From Stromatinia cepivora (Eukaryota; Ascomycota; Leotiomycetes; Helotiales; Sclerotiniaceae): a DNA stretch of 64,000 nt. The translations under genes and the position numbers were made by a program. The notes below the pieces were generated by a model. It saw nothing but the letters and a program-made list of their open reading frames with translations. It was not told the DNA's origin and made no database searches. Location of the stretch: contig RCTD01000013.1 in the NCBI GenBank assembly GCA_014898415.1, positions 248,001 to 312,000 on the forward strand, given 5' to 3'. Positions 45,922 to 57,932 of this stretch are shown piece by piece; position 1 is the stretch's first letter; every line of letters starts with the position of its first letter.

Positions 45922-46016
45922 ATCGATCTTGTTTGTCTACTCTACCGGATCTATCGAGGATTTGATCTTTCACCCCGGAAGATTAACCCTAAACTATACA
46001 GTGATACACAGAGCCC

Positions 46017-46028
46017 GGGCTCATAACC
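46017..46028 (-). other. Candidate PBS, half initiator-tRNA type
   Basis: GGGCTCATAACC on the plus strand abuts a partial LTR beginning at 46029. It equals the anticodon-stem/loop segment of fungal initiator tRNA-Met (anticodon CAT) as I recall it. The minus strand, GGTTATGAGCCC, would therefore pair with a tRNA fragment ending in the anticodon region, as known for copia and Ty5. The site beside the full LTR (about 46670-46680, TCTCATAACC) keeps less of the match. Confidence 0.6.
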
Positions 46029-46062
46029 TGTTAACAAGTCATATTGAGTGGGTGGAAAAGCC

Positions 46063-46277
46063 TTTAAGTATTCCGATTTCAATTCGACATTGTAACATAC
46101 ACGACCATTGATCTCGTAGGCAGATGCTGTATTGGGTCCTGCAATCTGCGTATATTCGTCTAATGTTTGATCAATTGTGTAAAACCATCCTTTCCCTCTC
46201 AATTGTATCTTCGTTTGTCTGAACCATCGCTTATAATTGTTTTGATCGAGCTTCGAAGGGTTGTTTGATTCCGACAT
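46063..46277 (-). pseudogene. Copia-type gag N-terminus in F5
   Basis: From the ATG at 46275-46277 the frame reads MSESNNPSKLDQNNYKRWFR, then GKGWFYTIDQTLDEYTQIAG, ending at a junction near 46063, where an LTR fragment takes over. It is the N-terminal part of a copia Gag; the same segment near 56735-56945 is RIP-mutated (ATG to ATA, Glu to Lys, stops). The frame continues meaninglessly to 45951 through LTR and PBS sequence. Confidence 0.75.
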
Positions 46278-46848
46278 TGTGAAGGTTTCCTGCTATTTGA
46301 TGGGTATCGAAGATAGTCTTCAGATTTTTAAGATAATCTTAAAAAAAAAGGTATATAGCAAATAAATTCAAAATAATAAAGAAATATAAAAATAAAACAA
46401 TAAAAAAATTCGTAAGATTATATTGTAATATATTTTCTTGTAGCTGTGCGAACTTGCTCTTCGTCTCTGCTATAATTCTGTATCGGCATTGTGCAGACTG
46501 CTCTCCGCTCTGGCCTGTGATGTTGTGAGTTATAAACTGTATTGTTGTATTTCAACTCTGCTTCGATGGTACTGTATGAAAACTCTGATTTTCACTCTAT
46601 TCTATCCCTATTAGCTATACTAATCCTTTCTTGATTTGCTTTGCTTTCTAGTCACTACTATGCAACCGGATCTCATAACCTGTTAACAAGTCATATTGAG
46701 TGGGTGGAAAAGCCTTATTATTCTAAGGTTATCTGGCTAGAAGCTATTATACAGGTTGTGTGATTCGGTAGAATCACGTGCAGGCTAATCCCATTATAGT
46801 ATAGTCCCATGCTTAGATATACGGTATGATCCAAAATCCAACAATTAG

Positions 46849-47192
46849 TATAATAAAGGTTCTTTATTTCGAATAATCTTGATATTCGATTAATTTAGAT
46901 TTCCTTATTCGAATATCTATGAATTCAATGGTTTTATATATACTAATTAATTCGTAAAGTTTGAATTTGTATTCATATATTGAATGATTAGATTGATTTA
47001 GTTGATTAGATCAATTTGATTGATTTAATTGATCAAATTGATCAAATCGATTTAATTGATCAAAATGATTTAATTGATCTTGTTTATCATATTAATCTTA
47101 TCATTCAGAATAAATATAATATATATATATAGATCGATTAAATCCATTTGATCATATTATTCTTATGATTCGGAATGAATATATTCTATATT
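46849..47192. other. AT-rich spacer with TTGATCAA-type degenerate repeats
   Basis: No gene. It contains an irregular array of TTGAT(C/T)AAA-like words (46985-47095) and ends at the F3 LTR. Confidence 0.6.
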
Positions 47193-47500
47193 GTCACGGA
47201 AAGCCCTGTGATCCCCTGTATCTTACGAAGGATCAAAGCGTATACTTTCCAATCGGAATGAAGGATCTTCTAACCTTTACCAATCTATCAATTGATAAGG
47301 TGATCTTGATATACTAATAAATAAAGATTTAATCTAATTAAGATACATATTAGTTAGATAATCATTCATTTGTTCTATATATATAATTCTTGATTCATAT
47401 AATCAAGAGTAAATCATTCAATTCTTTTACTTTATCAATTATATATATCATCTATTCCCCAATCCTTGAAAATACTTTATAATTATATTATCCTATGATA
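47193..47500 (+). repeat. LTR of family F3
   Basis: About 308 bp, starting TGTCACGGAAAGCCC, parallel to the solo copy at 41385-43503. No matching target duplication flanks it (TATAT on the left, ATTAT on the right), so it may be the 5' LTR of the pol relic to its right. Confidence 0.75.
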
Positions 47501-50500
47501 ATTATAAATTTAATAACTCTTAAATCTATATAATTTCTTATCCAATGATTATTGAATATCCAAAGGATCATTTTTAAAAATATTATTTTTATTTTATTTA
47601 TAATTTAATATTTATATTAATTCAATTACCTTTATTCAATATAATAAAGAATCAAAACGATCTTCTTTTTACAATCTGTATTCAATGATCAGAATGATAT
47701 CTATATTTGAAAAATAAATATCAAGTTCAAAGAATCTGGGATTCAATCAATCCAAGGAACGATCCGTTTATTTCTATATTAATTATATCTACTCCAAATT
47801 CTGATCTAATAAATAAACCTATTTATATTTAGATCGATTGATTTTCAATCAAATTATCTATTTTACCTTCCGTTATCGATTTTCAAGCTAAATACAATAA
47901 AAAGAAACAAATTCAATACTAAAAGGAATTCTCGGAATATCTTATAACAATTCAATCTAGGGAAGATATAAATGAAAATACAAAAATAAAAGATTCTGAT
48001 AATAATATATCAGAATTTATTTCTAATAAATTCATTGTTTTATTCCCAATCATCTTTTAAGAAATCTCCTCCGAATTTGTTTTCCTCCAATTGGAATATC
48101 GATATCGATAATAAGAATATATATAGAATTACAAAACTTTCCGGGATATTTATAAATAGATTGAATCATCAATTAATTAAATATATCTTATAGAATTATT
48201 TATTTTTAATTAGGATATTATAATTCTTTTATTTAAAATAATTATTAATATACTCAAAAGAAAGTTTGTATCTATAATAATTATTATTAAACTTATAATA
48301 TTACAAGAATATCAATCTATTCTAATATAAACTTCATTCGATAAAATTAATTTTATTAAATAATATAGAGATTGGATTATAATCTACATCAAAACTTTTG
48401 TATATAAGATCATTGAAGTATAAAATGAAATCGTTATCAATACTTTCTTATAAATTATTGATATCAGAATATTCTCAATTTGAACAAATATTATAATTAT
48501 ATAAATCGAAATAAACAATTAATTCAAATTATCTAATCTTTTATTCAAACAATTTAGAGATATTTTTGAAGAATTAATCTTTTAGGATTCTATTTCTTTA
48601 AAAACTAAAAAAAAATATATTCTATATTTACTCTTTTTCAAAATAATAAAAAATCTAAAAAGAATAAAAAGAATATCAATTTTAAAAGCAATCAAAAGAT
48701 CAAAAAGATCTAGGAATATCCTTATAGAATCGAATCTGAATGAAATAATGGAATTGGTTATAATTATATAATTCACAATTGCAAAGCTATAAAATTAGTG
48801 TTCACCAAAAGGATCAATCTATTACTCAAAAGGATATTCAATAAAAATGAATTACAAACAATTAAGGATTAAATAAGATCGTATTTATAAAAGCAATTTT
48901 ATCTTAATTGAATCAAAAGAAAATGGATGAAAGGTTCTATTGATTTTTCAAAATCTTCAATTAATATTGCTATTTTAAATACTCGATATAATCAATTAGG
49001 AGTATATTCTATAATAATGAGAGTATACCATTTGTTTAATAGTATTTTGCTTGATAATTATGATTATATATATTATGAATAATATATCTTTATTGGATGA
49101 TTATCAATATCAATTATCCGATCCTAATGATTTTATAGAAGTAGGTATTTTCAGCTTCTAAATCCTAGAATGCGGGGTTTGTATTATCAAAGGAATTATT
49201 AAGAGAGAAGATTATTTTAATGATAATCTGATCTTAAATGATATAGTATTCATCTTTGGCTTTTATATCAATATCGTTTTGAAGATTCGATTAAAGAAAG
49301 TCAGCCTATAATTCTTAAGATATAATTATATTTTTTGTAAAAAAGATTATATAAATAGTATAATAATTGTTCAATATATTTATATTGAAAATCTTGTATT
49401 TTTAGAATACAAATCATTTTCTATTTATTCGAATATTCTTTTATTTATTCCTATAAATAATCTTTCTATAATATATCTAATAATGAATAGAAAAATAAAC
49501 AAAACATTTTATTATTCTTGTAATTCATTTTTCTTAAAAAAAAATATAAATGAAATATAGTATAAACACTTCAAGCATTTAGGAAAGGAAACTTTTGAAT
49601 ATTTAATATTTGTAATACAAAATATTAAAACAAAAGGTATCATTCATTTCAATTACGCCGATTATACTCATATTTATATAAAACAAATCATTTCTTGTAC
49701 TCCAAATGATTATCAGTTATTTCGGTCTTTCTATAAAATCCAATAAAATCTTTTTGATTTTGATAAAGGGTATAATAATGTATTATAGCTTTTATTAATT
49801 AAAGAAATATATTATAAAAAAATCTTTTTTTATTTAATTTATTACAAAATATATGATAAAGTATTTGTAATTATTCAAAACTTTATAGTCTGAATTTATT
49901 GTAAATATAGTCTAGCGATTGTAATAATCAAGTAGGATAATAATATATTTATTATTGAAATCATAAAAACAATATTATTTGAGAAATAGATTAAACAAGA
50001 AAATATTGAATTCGAATTATTTTTATTTTATATATATAAATCTAATAAAGGATTAAAATATATAGGACAAGAAATAATTACAAAATAGATAAAAATATAA
50101 ATCATAATAAATTTATTAAACAAATTGTGAATGGAAGTAATATAAATTGTTATTTATTTATATAATATAAATCCTTTGAAGATCAAATTCTTTAAATTGT
50201 TTAATGAGATATTCGATATATGATTCTGTAATTATTTTTGTAAAGATAATTCTTTGTTTGTAAAGAAAATATTTGATAATCTTTATTCTAATTGGAATAG
50301 AATTTATTAATATAAATATTAAGTTTATTTTTTGAATAAAAATAAAGAAATTGGAATTAATAGGAAATAGTATAAAACCAATCTTTAAGTATATATTGGA
50401 TATTTAATAGGCTATATTCTAAATATATTAATCTATTGTATATAGATATCCAAATTCGATAAAGTTATTATTATTCGAAATGTAATGTTTAATAAGGAAT

Positions 50501-52033
50501 TCATTTATTATATAGATTTTATTAATCGAATGATCGATATTTATATTACAGAAAAGCTTAAGTAGTTTATTAAAGCTTTTAATCTACAAGATTATATCGA
50601 AATGGATAGAATGATTATTCAAAACAAGGACAATTATAAAGATTTCATTTATTTATTTATTTTTATAAATCGAAAAACCCTTGATTTATTTATTAAGTAT
50701 ATTTCAGATCTATTATTTACAAACAAACTGATTTCAGGGGTAAATATAGATCTGAGGGGTAATAATAGGAATAAAAAAGTTGATTTAGAATTATCCAATT
50801 TATTTAATCCTTTAGATAATAAGGATAAAGTATATAATAAAGATATACGAGTATCGATCAATCTTTCTATTAAAGAAACTGGAAAAGTCAATTCTTTTAT
50901 TGAAGAACAATTATATTTTATAAATAAAGATATTGATATTGTTTAAAAAGATATCTGTAATAATAATATAGATCCTGATTTTATTGAATATGTTAATATA
51001 AGGAATATAAAGTATAAATCTATTGATTATATTATCGATATTCTTTATAGTATATATAAAAGTGATTTAGAGATTACTTTAATTGATTAATTTCAATATT
51101 TCAAAAGAAAGTATATATATTAAAATAATCAATCAAAGTATTTTGTAGAGGAAATTCAATTATTATAAAGATTATTATACTCTATATATTCATTTAATCG
51201 ATTTATAAAAAACTTATAGATTTATAATCTCGAATAGATTCTTAAAAGAGTTTATATTATAAGGATTAAAATACTGAAGGTTTAGATTAATCCATTTGAG
51301 TTTCAATTATACAATTATTATTCAAAATTATTTCTCTTTTGGGAGTCATTTGGTTCTTGTATTTCAAAACAATCAATATATATACAAAAGCAATTGTATA
51401 TATAATAATATCATTAAAGGAGCGATCCCAATACTAAATCCTATATAAAAATTGTTATATTTCAAAGAATAAACTTAATGGGATTATTTTGCTTAAACAA
51501 TTTTCATTTTATATTTTAATTTGATCAATAAAAAATGAATAATATAAAGGAATATTCTCAATTTGTAATGGTTTATAATGTGATTATTATTGAAATTGAA
51601 ATAAAATCATTATTGCTTTCCATTTAATTTATGATCAATAGATTATAGACAATATCATTTCCTTGAATTTATATATTTGTAATTCCAAAGTTACCTTATT
51701 TTTATTATTAATTAGAAGATCATCAAATGGAATATTAATTCAAATAGGATTGCAATTTTAAAGTTAATAACCTTAAAGTTAGAAAAACCTAATGTGAAAT
51801 CAATTCTGGATCGGAATCTATAAAACCGATTCCTTTTTAATAAATATTTATATATAAATATAATGATTAAGGTTTAATTATTCATTGTTATTTATATTTA
51901 ATAATATAAGGAGATCTCCAGGTTAAAAGTATTATTGAGATTATTTATATTACTATATTAATAAATTGATCATTCCGAATTGTAATAATAATTATTATTA
52001 AATACAATCTCAAAACAAAACAATATAATATAA
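47501..52033 (+). pseudogene. RIP-degraded copia pol relic, plus strand
   Basis: No continuous frame. Translating through stops shows a copia integrase order: YADYTHIYIKQIISC (about 49655-49705), KGYNNVL and YKIYDKVFVIIQNFIVQIYC (about 49765-49910), IGYLIGYILNILIYCI and FDKVIIIRNVMFNKEFIYY (about 50395-50515). An ORF of 114 aa follows (50602-50946, the linker between integrase and RT). Reverse transcriptase is not clear. It may belong to the F3 LTR at 47193. The interior before 49500 is too degraded to name. Confidence 0.6.
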
Positions 52034-55000
52034 TGTTAACTTTTGGTGCAGGAAGTAGTAGTATTGTTGACTATGTAGATTGAACTAAGGATCTATAATT
52101 CTAGTAAAAGTAGATTTGAAGTTATCCCCAAATCTGGTCTATGCACTATTATGATTATGTAACCTCAATTCTAATTTTATAATAACTTCATTTCCAATAT
52201 TCTCTTATTGAAGATATTCTATTCGATTCTTTTAGATTATTAATCCTAACATTTTCTTGAATCTGTGGAAAGCAATCCTTATATAAAACTTTGTTATTCC
52301 GTTGGTAATTATATCGTATATATTGATATAATTAGTAGCGATTTTCTTCTTTTCTGTTAAATCCTTGATGAAATGATAATTGATATTTATATATTTGGAT
52401 CGTTTGTACAAATATGGATTCTTGATTAAAGCTAAAACACTTTGATTGTTATTAAGTATTTGAATTATATTTCTGTTCTTTTTAATATAATTTGATTTGA
52501 ATAGATCTTTGAGTATTTGTATAATTTATTTCCTTTGTTTGATGAATATTATTATTGTAATATATTCTGATTCTGTATTAAAGATAACTACAAATATTTA
52601 TTTCTTATTAATCTATAATATAAAACTTTTATAAAATATTATAACTCTCTTTGAAATATTTTTCTGATTATATTTATTATTAGTTTAATCTGTATCTATA
52701 TATACCTTTATTGTATTGTCAAATATATTATATTCTTTGCAGATATTAGATTATACTCTTTTTGACCCGAACTATAACTTTTATTTGATTGTTGATTATA
52801 GATATCGCATCAGATTCTTTAGGGTTATAATATGATATTTTGTTGATTTTATTATAAATTGTGAAAGTTTTTTAATTGAAAATATTATATCTGGTTGAGT
52901 ATATATTATTGAATGAATCACATTTTCTATTCATTATTGATATTCGTTTATATTTGTTAGTTTATTGTTATTGATTATTGATTGGAAATAGGTATAATTC
53001 ATTATTAACAATTTCTTGATTTAGTATTGTTTATATATAATATTGTATTTGGTTAGTATAGCATCGAGATATTCTTTTTGATCTATAATTAATATATATA
53101 CTTTTCTATTACGAATGATTTTAATATCTAGGATCTTATTAATCTTTTTTAGATTCTTGATATTAAAATAAGCTAATAGTTTTTTATCGAATCAAATGAT
53201 TTATGATGATATATATAATGCAATAACGATATCATCGATATATATCAATAATATTATATTATGATCTTTGGATATATATAGATATAGATTTACAAAATTT
53301 TGTATAAAGTTTATATCTAAAAACTCTTTCTTTAATAATAAACTTTAATCCCTTTTAGTTTGTTTCAAACTATATAGATTTTATAGGGTTTATAGTATAT
53401 ATCTCTTTTCGATTTTAATACTTTGGGGTAATTCGAAATAGATTTCTTTCTTCAAATGTGATTTAGTAAAGATGTTTTTGATATCGAAATGTAAGTATTC
53501 CAAATTTTCTTTTGCAATGATAATTAGGAATAATTTGAGTATATCTAATTTCATTATTAATACAAATATTTCATTGTAATCTTTTTTTAATATTTGATTG
53601 AATCTTTGAATTATTAATCTTGCTTTGAATTATTTTACTTTATTATTCTTGATTTTAATTGTAAATATCTATTTCATCGAAATCAGATTACTTTTTTTAA
53701 GGAGTATATATTCTTTTTAAGTATTATTTTGAATCAAAGATATGATTTCCTTTTGAATAATTTCCTTTCATTTTTCAGAGTATTTTCGATCCGATATTGT
53801 TTCCTTATAAGTTTTTGGTATTTTGATTCTTAGAACTTTTTTGATTGGATATGCTTTATTTTCTGTATTGTTTGTATTTATCAATGAAATTATAAAATCT
53901 GAAACGATCTTGTCTTTGATATAAGGGTTCATTTTGTAAATGATTGGGATTGTAATTATAATATATTTTATACTTTCTTAAGTTTTGATTTATATAGATA
54001 TTGTAATCAATATCTTTATAATCTTGCTTTTCCGTTTTTTTCAGGATTTTGTTTTATATTTCTTTTTTGTTTTTGTATTAAATATTTTGGGGATTTGTTT
54101 TTAAGGTTTATTATATCTTTTTATTCGATTTCAAATAATTATGGATTTATTTCGTTTTCTGATTCTATTGAAATAAGTTTATTAGCAAAATTTAAGATAA
54201 TCTTAAATTTTGCTTTCAGTATAGATTCAGGGTCTATAGAAGTTGATTTTTGAATTGGAATTTTTGGAATAATGGATTCGATATCTAAAGTATTTTTGAA
54301 AGAAGATTCTTGATTTATTTTTTGAATATTACTATTTTCATTTTTATTGTATATTGATATTAATATATCTAATTTATTTGATTTCAATTCGACAATTAGG
54401 GTACTTGATATAATCATTGAATTCGGTATAATATTTATTGAAAAGAATATTTAGAATAAAGATAATATAGATATTGTATTTGATATTAAAGATAGAGAAG
54501 ATACTTTGTTTGTTATTGGTTTATTATAAAATCTTCGATTTGGCTTTATATTCTTTGTTTTTTGTAGATTTGATTTATAATTTCTTAATTTAAAATCTAA
54601 ATCTCTTTTTCGATAAAATTCATTTATAATTATTTTGTTTGATCGAAATATATAATCTAATTTTGAAGAATATATTTTGATATATTTATTTGTAATTTTT
54701 GAGTATCCTAAGAATATATTGATTCTCGAAGTATTCTATAATTTATTATATCTTTACCTTTTCGGAATAATCTTAGAATTGATATAAATATAACATTTGT
54801 TTTTCTAAATTTTGTATATCTTTATATTTGATATTGTATTTGTAAAAGCTTTTATAAAGAATCAATCTATTCTATTTATATCAGGATTAATATTAATACG
54901 ATTTCTGATATAAATATTGTATTTTATAATTTCGTTCCAAAACTCTAATAGTAATTCAGTTTTTTTTAGTATTGTTTTTATATTTGTTTCTATAGTTTTT

Positions 55001-57509
55001 ATATTCTATTCTATAAATCTATTTTGATATAAGAAGGTAATTGTTATAATTTCGGATTATATATTTGATAATTATTTATAAATAATTTATAAGAATTTCG
55101 GTATATTGTCAATCCTGATTGTAATGATCTTTTCTTTAGTAATCAATTCCATCTTCTTTTTTCAAATTTTTAATATTTGAATTACATTATCTTTTTGTTT
55201 AAATAATATAATTCAATTTATTTTTATATAATTATTGATGATCAATATGAAATAACAATTCCTTCGAATCGATTTTGGGAATGATTCTGCAATATCAAAA
55301 TGTATAAATTCGAATCTCTTTGATTTATATCGATTCAATTGTTTCGGAATATAATTAATCATTTTAATAAGTATATATACTTTGTAGATATCTAATTCAA
55401 TTAGGACCTTTATTGGTTTGATTATATTGGATATCTTATATAGATTTTTGATTTTGTTTGGATCTAAATAATTGAATTTTTGATACTATAATAAATATCT
55501 TTTTTTTTTTTGAATATTAATTTGTTATCGATATTTTTGGTGTTATCGATTATCTTTAAAGAAAAACCTTTTTTTTGATTATTTTGATATATATTCGAAT
55601 AAAGAATTGTATTCTTATATTCTTTAATTATATATAAAATCATGTATATTTTGTTTTATATTTTAATATAAATGATTTTCTTATTATTCTTTTTGAAATA
55701 TATATAATAAGAATTGAATTCCTTTTGTAGTTCTATTTTGTAGATTCTTTTTTTTGACAACAAGTTTATTTCTAGTTCTGGTATATATAATATATTTGAA
55801 AATAGTATTTTAGAATTATCTTTGTATATTATATTTATTAAACTTTAATAGTGATAATATATTACTTTTTTATCAATCTTTATTCTTTATTTGATAATAG
55901 GATTTATTAATCTGAATAATGAAGGTTGATTAAATATATATAAAGAAGTATCTATATTAGTATATTATTTGTTAAGGGAAACTTTATTAATGATTTCCTT
56001 TATTAAATTATAATCTTCCTTTATTATATTTTCAATATCGAAATTTGATTTAAAGATATTATTAACAAAATGTATTTGGTCTTTTTTGTTGAAATGAATT
56101 TTCTTTGAATTTGATGATCCTTTTTTCTTTTGATGATAAAAGTAATTATAAAAGAGTTTATTGGTTTATATTAAATATAAATAGTTTTGTATATAATGAT
56201 CTTCTTTTTGATATAGATCGTAAATATTATTTGGAATTTCGAAATTTGATTTTTGATATTGAAAAGTGTATTTAGATTCTTTTACAATTTGTATTTATTT
56301 TGATTCATCTTTAAAATAAAGTTCCTTAATTTATAAATATTTAATCTTATTATTAATATTAAAACTGATTTGGATATTCAATATATTTATTATTCTTTGA
56401 TCATCGATTGAAAGATTATATATTAAAATTAAGAATAAAGTAATATTTTGATATATTAATCGATAATTTTTGTTTATAATTCTTAATTTCCTTTTATACT
56501 TTTTTAGTTTGTTCTAAATTTCGATAATAATTATATCGGAATAGATACTGAATTGAAATTTGAAGTTTTGGATTATCGTTATATATATATTGATTGTGAT
56601 TGTATTAATTCTGATATATTTCGATTTAAGGTATTTCTAAAGTGTATATACTATTGAATATTCATTGGTGAGGGTTTTATTATTATTATTAAATGTTATA
56701 CAAATATATGATAATATATTCATTTTATTCTTTAAGTATTCCGATTTCAATTTGATATTGTAATATATATAACTATTGATTTTGTAGGTAGATGCTATAT
56801 TGGGTCCTGTAATCTATATATATTCGTTTAATGTTTGATTAATTGTATAAAATTATTCTTTTCTTCTTAATTGTATTTTCGTTTGTTTAAATCATTATTT
56901 ATAATTGTTTTGATTGAACTTCGAAGGATTGTTTGATTTCGATATTATAAAGATTTCTTATTATTTGATAGATATCGAAGATAGTTTTCGGGTTTTTAAA
57001 ACAATCTTAAAAAATATATAACAAATAGATTCGGGATAATAAAGAAATATAAAAATAAAATAATAAGAAAATTTGTAAAATCGTATTGTAATATATTTTC
57101 TTGTAGCTGTACGAACTTGTTCTTCACTTTTACTATAATTCTATATCGGCATTGTACAAACTGCTCTCCATTTTGGTCTGTAATATTGTGAGTTATAAAC
57201 TATGTTATCGTATTTCAACTCTGCTTTGATAATACTATATGAAAACTCTGATTTTCATTTTGTTTTATTTTTATTAGCTATACTAATCTTTTTTCGATTT
57301 GCTTTGTTTTCTAATCATTATTATACAACCGGATCTTATAACTTATTAATTTTTAATACAGAAAATAGTAGTATTATTGATTATATAGATTGAACTAAGG
57401 ATCTATAATTCTAGTAGGAGTAGAATTGAGGTTATCCCCAAATATGGTCTGTGCACCATTGTGATCACGTGACCTCAATTCTAATCCTATGATGGCCTCA
57501 TTTCCAACA
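52034..57509 (-). mobile_element. Copia retrotransposon family F4, RIP-degraded
   Basis: A 5,476-bp unit bounded by 166-bp LTRs, 52034-52199 (3') and 57344-57509 (5'), in minus orientation. Landmarks in order on the minus strand: PBS-like AGTTATAAGATCC next to the 5' LTR; gag start region at about 56945 with ATG mutated to ATA; integrase wreck (55500-54500); the linker frame 54417-54139; RT with DHNIILLIYIDDIVIA (about 53220-53270, the copia YVDD box); RNase H end KRSKYINIRYHFIKD (about 52360-52410). Flanks TATAA and GAAAT do not match, so the two LTRs may come from different insertions or a recombination. Confidence 0.8.
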
Positions 57510-57608
57510 GAAATTATATTAATATTAATTTTGATATAAATAAAATAGATTGATCTTTTATAAAAGCTTTTATAGGTATAATATCAAATATAAAGATATA
57601 TAAAGTTT
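57510..57608 (+). repeat. Inverted fragment of copia integrase region
   Basis: On the minus strand this matches the plus-strand sequence at about 54815-54908 (shared TTTATATTTGATATT and AAAAGCTTTTATAAA-type words), so a second, oppositely oriented pol fragment abuts the F4 5' LTR. Confidence 0.65.
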
Positions 57609-57623
57609 AGGGGAATAAATATT

Positions 57624-57932
57624 TATCACGGGATAGTATGATTACAGAGCACTTTTAGGGATCGGGGAATAAATAATACATATGATTGATAGAGTAAAAG
57701 AATTAAATAACTTATTTTTGATTATATGAATTAAGAATTATATATATAGAACAAATGAATAATTATCTAATCGATATACATTTTAATTAAACTAGATCTT
57801 TGTTTATTAGAATATCAAAATCATTTTATTAATTAATAGATTAATAAAAACTAATAAATTCTTCATTCCAATTAGAAAATATATATTTTGATTCTTCATA
57901 AAATATAAAAGATCACAGGGCTTTCTATAATA
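57624..57932 (-). repeat. LTR of family F3, inverted
   Basis: About 309 bp, starting TATCACGGGATAG and ending GGGCTTTCTATAATA on the plus strand; the reverse complement of the copies at 41385 and 47193. No target duplication is recognisable. Confidence 0.75.

Larger units (their letters stand above)
43885..46843 (-). mobile_element. LTR element family F5, chimeric copia-derived interior
   Basis: A 2,959-bp unit with 163-bp LTRs at 43885-44047 and 46681-46843 (plus-strand ends TGTTAACAAGTCA and ATCCAACA) and an exact target duplication ATTAG (43880-43884 and 46844-46848). Minus orientation: the leader and gag start lie left of the right LTR. The interior also contains a partial LTR+PBS (46017-46062), a 60-bp tandem repeat, and a plus-oriented pol-linker segment (about 45160-45500) similar to the minus-strand sequence near 54140-54420. 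It lacks integrase and RT and so cannot be autonomous. Confidence 0.85.

Noticed and set aside
47193..57932. One large element with F3 LTRs at both ends
   Set aside because: The two F3 LTRs are in opposite orientation and the interior holds a plus-oriented pol relic and a complete minus-oriented F4, so they cannot bound a single element.
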